From the NCBI GenBank assembly GCA_020636445.1, contig JACJXV010000002.1:62001-126000 (forward strand): a DNA stretch of 64,000 nt, given 5' to 3'. Positions within the stretch are counted from its first letter, which is position 1; each line of letters opens with the position of its first letter. Of the stretch, positions 9,495 to 16,820 are shown one piece after another. The notes beneath the pieces are model-generated. The model was not told the DNA's origin. It did no database searches and saw only the letters and a list, made by a program, of their open reading frames with translations. The DNA is from Lewinellaceae bacterium. Lineage in GTDB: Bacteria > Bacteroidota > Bacteroidia > Chitinophagales > Saprospiraceae. The translations under genes were made by a program, and so were the position numbers.

Positions 9495-10148
9495 TTACTT
9501 TTTCTTGGATTCTACCCATACGTTCAGCGTTCCGGAGCCGCCGAGTAAACTTTTGGGAACTTCTACTACCGTCGACATTACGTTGGTACCGGCGAAGGTG
9601 TCGGTGCCGGGATTGTTAAATCCAGTGGCAGTACCCCCCAGGATGGCTACGAACTGGTTGAAGTCGAAGAAAAATGGATCATCGCGGGGTCCGGCAAAGG
9701 CTTTGATGCCGTTTTTCTCGCCAATGCTGGGACTAGTACCGTAAGCGGTAATGTCGGTGCTTACCATGTTTCCGCTGCCATTGATTGTGCTCTGGGCACC
9801 AGGGGCCTTAGGTGCTACCGGGCCGTACACCCATAGTTTGCCGCCCTGGTAAACACACTGAATAACCAGGTCTTCCTTATTGTCGCCGTTATTGTCGATA
9901 TTGAACTCTACCATGGAGTTTTCGTCGAACTTAGCGGTTTTGGAAGCTGTAGGGTCCAGCAAGCCCTGGACGTTGGCTACAAAAACCAAATTGCTGGGGT
10001 TGGCCGGGCTTTGAAAAACGAATAAGTCGGTCAGGTCCGACGTGCCGCCTTTTACTGCGGGTGCATCAATGTGGTCGGCTGCCATCAGGACTACCGCCAA
10101 CGCCGCCGCAGCGGAAAAAGTGATCAAAAGGGATTTGAAGGATCGCAT
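9495..10148 (-). CDS. DUF4331 family secreted protein
   Basis: The 217-aa protein has an N-terminal signal peptide (residues 1-23) followed by the DUF4331 hallmark start ADHIDAPAV. It then carries DLTDLFVFQSP and an acidic Asn/Asp motif, FNIDNNGDNKEDLVIQ, that could bind a cation. It is first in a four-gene minus-strand cluster (this gene, DUF4331 lipoprotein, TPR protein, TonB receptor). The family is found widely in secreted form, but its biochemical role is not established. The Asp/Asn-rich motif and the receptor partner make metal or small-ligand handling a guess only. Confidence 0.72.
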   Translation of the reverse strand: MRSFKSLLITFSAAAALAVVLMAADHIDAPAVKGGTSDLTDLFVFQSPANPSNLVFVANVQGLLDPTASKTAKFDENSMVEFNIDNNGDNKEDLVIQCVYQGGKLWVYGPVAPKAPGAQSTINGSGNMVSTDITAYGTSPSIGEKNGIKAFAGPRDDPFFFDFNQFVAILGGTATGFNNPGTDTFAGTNVMSTVVEVPKSLLGGSGTLNVWVESKKK

Positions 10149-10426
10149 GTTTATGAATTTTGGTAATGGAATAATGGTTCTTTGGCAAATTCCGTGTTTT
10201 GAAGTCGATCAAAAATGAAGCGTAACGCTTCCGTGCCCCTCCGCTAAAGCTTCGGCGGCACGCGAAAGGTCGCTTTTACGCTCCATTTTAGCTCGACCAC
10301 GTAATTTGTCAAAGAAGGGAAATTATTTGCTTCCCTATTACCTACGGAGTGGATCTTCCGCTTGGATTTAAAATCCGTATCTTTTTTTCGTTTTTCCGTG
10401 CCATCTTTACCTAAAGGCTTCATTAT
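10149..10426. promoter_or_regulatory. Divergent promoter region between DUF4331 and folate genes
   Basis: This 278-base gap separates divergent genes and must hold promoters for both. TATCTTTT near 10376 resembles the Bacteroidota -7 element (TAnnTTTG) for the plus-strand gene. I see no clear minus-strand element and no other gene. Confidence 0.35.
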
Positions 10427-11110
10427 ATGGCTGTTACTTCCGAAAAAAAAGTGCTGCGGCAACGGATCTTTCAGTTGCGTACGACCTTGGATACCGCCAC
10501 GCGGGAAGCCTGGGATCAGGACCTGTGCAGGCAATTGGCAGCGTTGATCGCCCAGCGGCAGCCACAAACGGTGCATACTTACCTCCCTATGGCCGGGGAA
10601 GTGGATTTCTTTCCGGTGATTGCCTCCCTGTTAGCGGATGGGGTAACGGTGGTAGCACCGAAAACCTTACCCCGGCGCCAACTCGAAAATCGAATCCTGC
10701 AATCGTTAACGGAGCTGGAACCGGGAGTGATGGGCACGTCCTTTCCGGCCAACCCCGGGATTTACACGGGAACCTACGATATGATTATCGTTCCCGGACT
10801 GGCTTTTGATGCGGAAGGATACCGGCTGGGTTATGGGGGCGGGTATTACGATACATTCCTGGCGGAGCACCCCGAGGCCTGGAAAGTGGCACTGGCTTAT
10901 CCGTTTCAGGTAGTGGATCAGGTGCCTCGGGAAGATCATGATGTGCCGGTGGATGGGGTGTTGGTTGGAAATGGGCCCGCCTGCGCTCAACTTCGGCGGG
11001 TGACCCGGCCTTCACTAAAGTTTCGGTGGGCAAAGGAAATGAGAAATGAGAAACGAGAAATGAGAAATGATCCCCGACTGCGTCAGGGTAAAAAACCAGA
11101 AAACGAGTAA
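10427..11110 (+). CDS. 5-formyltetrahydrofolate cyclo-ligase
   Basis: The 227-aa product is a member of the 5-formyl-THF cyclo-ligase (YgfA/MTHFS) family, which uses ATP to convert 5-formyl-THF to 5,10-methenyl-THF. The diagnostic C-terminal motif is present as PGLAFDAEGYRLGYGGGYYD, and the N-terminal R-Q-R-I helix fits the ATP-binding start. Homologues usually end near residue 190. Here the last 35 or so residues are encoded by low-complexity intergenic repeat DNA (from about 11035), so the original stop seems to have been lost and translation now runs into a repeat. The tail is unlikely to be functional. A shorter family-like core of about 190 aa should be active. Confidence 0.9.
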   Translation: MAVTSEKKVLRQRIFQLRTTLDTATREAWDQDLCRQLAALIAQRQPQTVHTYLPMAGEVDFFPVIASLLADGVTVVAPKTLPRRQLENRILQSLTELEPGVMGTSFPANPGIYTGTYDMIIVPGLAFDAEGYRLGYGGGYYDTFLAEHPEAWKVALAYPFQVVDQVPREDHDVPVDGVLVGNGPACAQLRRVTRPSLKFRWAKEMRNEKREMRNDPRLRQGKKPENE

Positions 11111-11165
11111 CTAATAACGAGAAACCAGAAATTCACCCTCGACGCAGTCGGGGCCAGCAACCAGG
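11020..11165. repeat. Modular intergenic repeat, partly read as protein
   Basis: Short words such as GAAATGAGAAA, CGACTGCGTCAGGG, AACGAGTAACTAATAACGAG and CTCGACGCAGTCGGGG follow each other here and recur at 3085-3150, 40015-40115 and 52800-52950. The first part is read as the C-terminus of the folate enzyme. Confidence 0.6.
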
Positions 11166-11173
11166 ATTGTCTT

Positions 11174-11647
11174 TTAAGCGGCAGGTTCGCTTACCGCATT
11201 CGTTTTCGCCAGAATCTTGCCTAATTTAAACATTCGGAAAATGGTAATGGCCGACACGACGACACCCAGCGCCAGGGTGGCCGGCAGTACAATAAACCCA
11301 ATGACGTTCCCTTCGAGGGGCATTGACCATAAGTATAACGTGAAGAAACCTGGTATCTGGAATAGATGCCTTTCGGCGAAATGGTATAAAAAGGTGTTTT
11401 CTCCTCGCAGCTGGAAAGGAGCCGTTTTTGACCGGAAAATGAGGGCATAAACAAGAAATCGTACGCCAAAAATCAGCACCAGCACCAGCAGAAGAGCCAG
11501 GATATTGGCCTGGAAAGTATTAAATTCTTCGCCATTGCCCAGCTGGAGCGCACTGCAGGTGAAATAAGATAGCATTTGATAAAAAGGATTCCCGAAGATA
11601 GCGCACAGGAGGAACAGGGAAAACTTGAGTGGGTACATAAAGGGCAT
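11174..11647 (-). CDS. Small integral membrane protein, unknown function
   Basis: The 157-aa protein has about four hydrophobic segments (residues 8-30, 48-72, 93-112 and 116-138) and a short charged C-terminus. The spacing and the NPFYQML motif loosely resemble the Bacteroidota DUF4271 family, but I cannot confirm it. It stands alone between the convergent folate gene and the polysaccharide genes. The start is the ATG at 11647; an in-frame ATG three codons later is possible. Confidence 0.55.
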   Translation of the reverse strand: MPFMYPLKFSLFLLCAIFGNPFYQMLSYFTCSALQLGNGEEFNTFQANILALLLVLVLIFGVRFLVYALIFRSKTAPFQLRGENTFLYHFAERHLFQIPGFFTLYLWSMPLEGNVIGFIVLPATLALGVVVSAITIFRMFKLGKILAKTNAVSEPAA

Positions 11648-11899
11648 TTAGGTGGTCAAAACTACGGCAGGAAACCTTTGCCGATCAGGCATCTTGGCCG
11701 GTCATTTCCTTCCTGGGCCAAAATAGCTAAAATTGCAAAATGCTGTATCTGGGGTGTGAAAATTCAGGTAGGGTTTCGGCACTATTTTTGGACGATTGAA
11801 TTTTTTGTGTACTGCTGCTTAAGGTCTAATAATTCGGACCGAAGGCTCCTCTGAATAATTAGGGATGCTGCCCACTGCCTACTGCCTACTGCTCACTGC

Positions 11900-13345
11900 C
11901 TACTTCCCCTTCCCCTGCACCAGCACGAGTACGGTGTAGAACAAGATTTTAAAATCGAGGCTCAGCGACATGTTTTCGATGTAGAGGATATCGAACTTCA
12001 GGCGTTGCACCATTTGTTCGACATTGGAAGCATAGCCGTATTTGACCTGCCCCCAGGAGGTGATGCCCGGACGTACTTTCAGGAGGTGTTTGTAGTGAGG
12101 GGCTCGTTCGAGAATCTGTTCGATGTAAAACTGCCGCTCGGGGCGCGGGCCCACCAGCGACATATCTCCAATGAGGACATTCCAGAATTGGGGAAGCTCG
12201 TCGAGGCGCCATTTGCGCATAATGCCGCCCCAGGGTGTACAGCGGGGGTCGCTGTCGCTGGATAGTTGGGGCCCGTCCTTTTCGGCATCGACAAACATGG
12301 AGCGGAACTTAATTATATCGAAGGGGGCACCGTTCAGACCAATGCGCTGTTGCCGAAAGAATATGGGCCCTGGTGACGACAGGCGCACCCGGAGGGCTAC
12401 GTAGGCATAGACGGGCGCAAGGATAAGCAGCAAAACGGACGATACTCCGATATCGATCAGGCGTTTGACCAGGCGCTGCCACTTGGGCATTAGGCCCTGT
12501 TTGATTTCCAGCAGGACCGCCCCGAAAACCTGCGTCATTTTTACTGTTCCCAACATAATGTCGTACATGTCGGGGATGATTTTGACAATCAGCTGGTGAT
12601 CAAAATCGAACAGGGTATTCAGGATGTCGCGCACCCGGTTGTGTTCGTGGGTTTCAATGGCAATGATTGCTTCTTCGATATGGGCATCCTGGATGACCTT
12701 AGGCAGATCGGCAATTTTTCCCAGCATCGGCAGGTAGGCGCTCAGGTCATTCTGGCTGTCGCCATTGCTGTCAATGAAGCCGATGAGTTTATACCCCAGG
12801 CTTTTTTTCCGGTGCGTGATATCCTGGTACAGGTCGACGGCATTCTGATTGCCGCCGATAATCAGGGTGTTATAGCTGATCTTTCCGGCTTTGAGGCGGT
12901 TGCTGGCACGGGTCAGGATGACCATGCGGACGAAAGCCGTGAGGAAAAAGTGCAACGAAAACAAGGTGAAAAAAGAGGCGTAGTAAGTCCGGTAATTGGT
13001 CACGAAATCATCGAGGATGAGCGTGAAGAAGAGGAAGAGCACGCCGAAGAAACTCAAGAAAAGCGTACGGGTGAGGGTAGCCAGGCGCGACATCCTGTAG
13101 ATATCGTCATATTGATCAAAAATCGAATAAAAGAGGAACCAGCCGATGGGAATGATCAGCAGTCCGTACCAGAAGTTGGGGTCCTGGGGGAGTTCGGCGG
13201 TGAGGGTACCACCTTCGACCATCGCTTTGCGGTAGGCAAAGAATAAGGCCCAGGCGATGAAGGCACAGACAAAGTCGGCTACTTTGTACACGCCGGTATG
13301 TCGTTGCCGGCGGCGCATCATCGATTGGGGGTCGGTTAGATTCAT
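11900..13345 (-). CDS. Polyprenyl glycosyl-1-phosphate transferase (WcaJ/WbaP-like)
   Basis: The 481-aa inner-membrane enzyme should start a surface polysaccharide by moving a sugar-1-phosphate from a UDP-sugar to undecaprenyl phosphate. The N-terminal half has four or five transmembrane segments (about 20-150), then a nucleotide-fold central domain (about 165-280). The C-terminal catalytic domain starts at KRLIDIGVSS and carries FRQQRIG, IKFRSM, WRLDELPQFWNVL, MSLVGPRPE and RPGITSWGQV, all diagnostic for the bacterial sugar transferase family. The start codon shares one base (TAATG) with the stop of the upstream lipoprotein gene, so the two are translationally coupled. No glycosyltransferases or flippase lie next to it, so the rest of the pathway must be elsewhere. 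Confidence 0.92.
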   Translation of the reverse strand: MNLTDPQSMMRRRQRHTGVYKVADFVCAFIAWALFFAYRKAMVEGGTLTAELPQDPNFWYGLLIIPIGWFLFYSIFDQYDDIYRMSRLATLTRTLFLSFFGVLFLFFTLILDDFVTNYRTYYASFFTLFSLHFFLTAFVRMVILTRASNRLKAGKISYNTLIIGGNQNAVDLYQDITHRKKSLGYKLIGFIDSNGDSQNDLSAYLPMLGKIADLPKVIQDAHIEEAIIAIETHEHNRVRDILNTLFDFDHQLIVKIIPDMYDIMLGTVKMTQVFGAVLLEIKQGLMPKWQRLVKRLIDIGVSSVLLLILAPVYAYVALRVRLSSPGPIFFRQQRIGLNGAPFDIIKFRSMFVDAEKDGPQLSSDSDPRCTPWGGIMRKWRLDELPQFWNVLIGDMSLVGPRPERQFYIEQILERAPHYKHLLKVRPGITSWGQVKYGYASNVEQMVQRLKFDILYIENMSLSLDFKILFYTVLVLVQGKGK

Positions 13346-14244
13346 TAAAAGTGTACGAGCTTGATGTTGTCGAGCCAGATATTCGCTGCTGCGGGTGCTG
13401 GTTGGCCATTTTCACCCGCCGGTAATGCCGTTTGCATCAGCAGCTGAAATTCAGCAGGCTGCCGCTCCAGAAGCACCTGGGTGAGGTTAAAATATATTTT
13501 ATTCCAGGTAGGGCTGGCGTTGAAACCGGCGGCGAAAACAATATCGCCGTTACTGGCTTGCCCCACCTGATTGTAGGCGAGCAGACCGAATACCACCGGT
13601 GCTTCCGCCCGGTAATTAACTTCCAGATACACATTAATATTGCTTGCCTGGAGATCGCGAAACCGGGCTCCGGTAGCAATAGTCGCCAGAGGAGCATCGG
13701 TAGTGACCCGCAGCAGCCCCGAGCCATTGCCTTCAAAAGCATCGACCCCACCTACTATAGTGATCCGGTTCACGTCGGTTCCGCTGACCAGGAAGGGAAA
13801 AAGATGACTGCCGCGTTCAAAATTTTCGATTAGCGCAAAGCGGGTGGTGGGTTTATAGGTGGTTGTGGGGCGCAGGGTTACCGTCTGATCAGGGGCTAAG
13901 GTTACCGTTTGGGTGAAGGGCTGGTAAAAGGGATAGATCTCGGGGGTGCTGGCAATGCCATTATCTTTAATGCCGGGTTCGAGGCGAATAGTGCCTTCAC
14001 CGGTCACCAGCAGGGGAATCGTTGCCGGTAGGGCATAAACGCCCAGAAAATCATCATCGACAAACAACCAAGCTTCGGTAATTTTCTGGCTGTTGCTGCC
14101 CTGGGTGGCGGTAGTCGTCAGGGTAAAGGGTTCCACGCGCAGGTAGGCGGGAATGGCTTCCTCCGGGTTGATCAACTCACAGGCGCTCATTACCAGCAGG
14201 GGGATGAATAACCCCAATAACCTCCGCAGAACAGCCATATTCAT
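13345..14244 (-). CDS. Lipoprotein of unknown function in polysaccharide operon
   Basis: The 299-aa product has a lipoprotein signal ending in the lipobox MSAC (Cys21). The N-terminal half is beta-rich with an Ig- or PEGA-like feel (AYLRVEPFTL to about residue 130). The C-terminal half (about 135-299) resembles a jelly-roll carbohydrate-binding fold, with YLEVNYRAEAPVVFGL and the typical ending IWLDNIKLVHF. It is coupled at both ends by TAATG overlaps, with the oxidoreductase upstream and the sugar transferase downstream. This argues that it works in the same surface polysaccharide process, perhaps as a surface polymer-binding or export accessory protein. That role is inference. Confidence 0.7.
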   Translation of the reverse strand: MNMAVLRRLLGLFIPLLVMSACELINPEEAIPAYLRVEPFTLTTTATQGSNSQKITEAWLFVDDDFLGVYALPATIPLLVTGEGTIRLEPGIKDNGIASTPEIYPFYQPFTQTVTLAPDQTVTLRPTTTYKPTTRFALIENFERGSHLFPFLVSGTDVNRITIVGGVDAFEGNGSGLLRVTTDAPLATIATGARFRDLQASNINVYLEVNYRAEAPVVFGLLAYNQVGQASNGDIVFAAGFNASPTWNKIYFNLTQVLLERQPAEFQLLMQTALPAGENGQPAPAAANIWLDNIKLVHF

Positions 14245-15233
14245 TATAATTGGGGGGTGTTTTCAGCAACACAGGCCATGATATCGTAGGCGAGTTTGAG
14301 GGCGCGGTACCCATCATCGATGCTTACGCGCGGTACAGCGTTGGCCTCGATAGCCTGGGCGAAGGTCTCCAGTTCGAGTTTAATGGCATTGACCGGCTCA
14401 ATAACCGGGTTATCGATGTGGATAATTTTGGCTCCCCGGGGTGTCTGCAGCTCCATCTGGATAGCATCTGCTGGCAGACTGGCTTCACTGGGATCGTGGA
14501 GGCGGACCACCTGCGCATTTTTTTCCAGAAAATCCAGACTGATATAGGCGTCACGCTGGAAGAGGCGCACCTTGCGCATTTGCTTCAGCGAAATCCGGCT
14601 GGCGGTAAGGTTGGCTACACAACCATTGGTAAACTCAATACGAGCATTGGCGATGTCGGCGGTATCGCTCACAACGGCTACACCGCTGGCCCGCACTTCG
14701 CTGACATCGGCATCCACCAGACTCAGGATGATATCGAGGTCGTGAATCATCAGGTCCAGGACTACTGATACATCCGTTCCGCGCGGATTAAAGGCGGCCA
14801 GTCGGTGTGCTTCGATAAACATTGGCGCCAGTGCCATATCTTCCAGCGCCAAAAGTGCCGGGTTGAAGCGCTCCACATGGCCTACCTGCACTTTAATGCC
14901 ATGCTCGCGGCTCATCCGGATCAGGGCTTCGGCCTCTTCGAGGGTGTGCGTAAGCGGCTTTTCGATGAAAATGTGCTTGCCACGTGCTGCGGCCAACTGT
15001 GCCATCGCGAAATGCATCGTGGTAGGGGTAACGATATCCACTACTTCAACAGCATCCATTAAGGCCTCCGCAGATGGGAAAGCTTTGATGCCCAGTTCCT
15101 GGCTTACCTGTTGGGCTACCGTCGGGTTGGGGTCATAAAATCCGGCAAGGTGATAAGTCTCCGAAGCGAGCTGAATACACTTCAGGTGGATTTTTCCTAA
15201 ATGTCCTGCTCCCAGGACGCCAATTGTTAGCAT
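14244..15233 (-). CDS. Gfo/Idh/MocA family oxidoreductase
   Basis: The 329-aa protein has the N-terminal Rossmann motif GVLGAGHLGKIH and the family signature EKPLTHTLEEAEAL near residue 95. The catalytic region contains VGHVERFNPALL and LMIHDLDIILSLV, where the His-Asp pair is typical. Members use NAD(P) to oxidise or reduce sugars and nucleotide sugars, including UDP-GlcNAc 3-dehydrogenases of the GnnA type, to which the NPA and IHDLD motifs seem closest. The gene opens a minus-strand run with a lipoprotein and a polyprenyl sugar transferase, consistent with making a modified sugar for a surface polymer. The stop overlaps the next start by one base. Confidence 0.88.
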   Translation of the reverse strand: MLTIGVLGAGHLGKIHLKCIQLASETYHLAGFYDPNPTVAQQVSQELGIKAFPSAEALMDAVEVVDIVTPTTMHFAMAQLAAARGKHIFIEKPLTHTLEEAEALIRMSREHGIKVQVGHVERFNPALLALEDMALAPMFIEAHRLAAFNPRGTDVSVVLDLMIHDLDIILSLVDADVSEVRASGVAVVSDTADIANARIEFTNGCVANLTASRISLKQMRKVRLFQRDAYISLDFLEKNAQVVRLHDPSEASLPADAIQMELQTPRGAKIIHIDNPVIEPVNAIKLELETFAQAIEANAVPRVSIDDGYRALKLAYDIMACVAENTPQL

Positions 15234-15267
15234 GTGGATCTGCGATTTTGCGAGGGCAAAGGTAAGG

Positions 15268-15570
15268 TCATTTTTTGTAATACATAAACACAGCTCCGAA
15301 AGCCGTGATCAGGGCGATCAGCACGGTAGCCATGCGAATGGAGTTCCGTAAATGATCGGCAAAGGCGGTGATTTCTTTTTGCAGGTGAGGGTACTTGGGC
15401 AGGATTTCCTCCGCCATTTTTTTGCGGCTGAAAACATGGGCTGTACCAAATTCCACCTTGTTTTGCACCAACACCTTGTAACTTTTCAGGACCCGCACCC
15501 GAAAGTAGACATTGAGAAAGACCATGGCCGCAAACAGGCTCAGGATAATGGTAACGAGTAAATAAAACAT
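15268..15570 (-). CDS. Small two-helix membrane protein, unknown
   Basis: The 100-aa protein has one transmembrane helix at residues 2-22 and another at about 77-96. Between them is a charged, probably cytoplasmic, segment (KSYKVLVQNKVEFGTAHVFS to about residue 72). It lies 34 bases upstream of the oxidoreductase gene on the same strand and could be the first gene of the polysaccharide operon. I do not recognise a family. Confidence 0.55.
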   Translation of the reverse strand: MFYLLVTIILSLFAAMVFLNVYFRVRVLKSYKVLVQNKVEFGTAHVFSRKKMAEEILPKYPHLQKEITAFADHLRNSIRMATVLIALITAFGAVFMYYKK

Positions 15571-15923
15571 CGGCGTAAGTTGAATGGCGGTTTTTCCACC
15601 AGCAAAGGTAAGGATTTTGTCCCAGAGCTGGTATGGTTGTTAGCGAGTTGGCTGTTGGCGAATTGGCGCGTTGGGTTTTGGCCCGTTAGCTAAAAAATAA
15701 ACTTTATAAACCGAGTGAGCAACGCGAACGGTATAAACCAAACGAACGCAGTGAGTGGCATAAACCATTTATCGGCGCGTTAGCGCGTTGGCCGTTGGCG
15801 CATTAGCAATCGTCCCCCTTCATGAAAAAGCTTACCAGGTTCTCCCTCTAAACCTTTGGTTCCTGAGCGGAGTTATACTCAGGATTACCAAGCCAAATGG
15901 CAAAAAAATAACTTCGTTTTGGG
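15571..15923. repeat. Intergenic region with degenerate short repeats
   Basis: The 353 bases contain repeated words such as GTTGGCGCGTTAG and TTGGCGAATTGGCGCGTTGG (15640-15810) and paired GAGTGAGCAACGCGAACGGT-like segments. No gene is supported. The right part (about 15850-15923) borders the IS110 remnant and may include its downstream end. Confidence 0.45.
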
Positions 15924-16457
15924 CTACGAAGACCCCGCGCTTGCGGACACACCATCCGCTTGGGGCTCGTAGTTCTTCTTTCTTTCCCTACGCTGCCGCC
16001 TGCTGAGTGGTGCATCCAGGCTTGGTTGCTGGAAACGTCGAGCCAGGTCTTTTTGGGGTTCCTCCTTTTTAGTACTCGGAATCGTTTGATGCTGATTGAA
16101 TTGGTCGATACTGGCATCAAATACAGAACCGGAACTAAGCATCCCATAGATAATGCGGCAAAGCTTATGCATCAGTACGCCCAAAGCTGCATCGTGAGAC
16201 ATACCCTTAGCCGGTTGTTTTTCATATACCGCTCTTAGGCAGGGCTCGTTTTGTAAGGTCCGAAAAGCTATTAAGTAAAGTTCCCGCCTTACCAGGCCAG
16301 CTCCTTGCTTGGATATTTTGGGTTTGTAGGATACATCGCCACTGGCTTTCAAGCGAGGCTGTACGCCAAAGAAAGTCGCCATTTGTTTCGTGTCAGCAAA
16401 GCGATTTACCTGTTCGATGAAACACAGTAACGTTATTGCTGGAACTACTCCCGTGCC
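15924..16457 (-). pseudogene. IS110-family transposase remnant (C-terminal part)
   Basis: The readable frame from 16457 down to the stop at 15924 matches the C-terminal transposase_20 region of IS110/IS116/IS902 elements. It carries GTGVVPAITLLCFIEQ, FFGVQPRLKASG, a basic IS-K-G region, RRELYLIAFRTL and KLCRIIYGML. An in-frame TAA at 16460-16458 blocks upstream reading, and the N-terminal DEDD catalytic domain is absent. The first ATG in the remnant is at 16382. The missing part ends 9 bases before the left end of a 226-bp inverted-repeat element, so a deletion or insertion event there probably removed it. The remnant cannot encode an active transposase. Confidence 0.85.
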
Positions 16458-16468
16458 TTAGAGGGTTA

Positions 16469-16694
16469 AGAGCCTGTTCAAAATTCCATCACTTGGCTGC
16501 AAGAGGCAACTTTAATCCTGAACTACGTTGAAAAGCCTCGCCGATGCTTTGGCATTGCCTTGGCAAGCCCACCCGCTTTGCGGTTCATTCGCTCAAATCA
16601 CCAGGTGATTTGCCCTTTGGGTTCGCTCATTCATGCCTTGTTCAGCATAAAATTTGCTCTCTTTCGCACAACCATGAAAATTTGAACAAGCTCT
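16469..16694. mobile_element. 226-bp MITE-like element with terminal inverted repeats
   Basis: The left end AGAGCCTGTTCAAAATT matches the complement of the right end, AGAGCTTGTTCAAATTT, at 15 of 17 bases. The interior carries no gene. It contains AAAAGCCTCGCCGATGC, which resembles the core of the two 162-bp elements near 54.9 and 63.7 kb. It looks like a non-autonomous transposon moved in trans by a transposase elsewhere. Confidence 0.65.
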
Positions 16695-16820
16695 AATTTC
16701 TCACCCCGACGAAGTCGTGGCAAGTTTCCTTTGCCCGCCGTAGCATAGTGTAGGCGGGTCTTCACCTAATGACCATCACCAACCCTTGACTTCTCAGGTG
16801 ACAAATCGCTAGGATAAAGT

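Noticed and set aside
12596..13246. Plus-strand open frame of 216 codons
   Set aside because: It is antisense to the sugar transferase gene, and its Glu/Gly/Val-rich product resembles no protein family.
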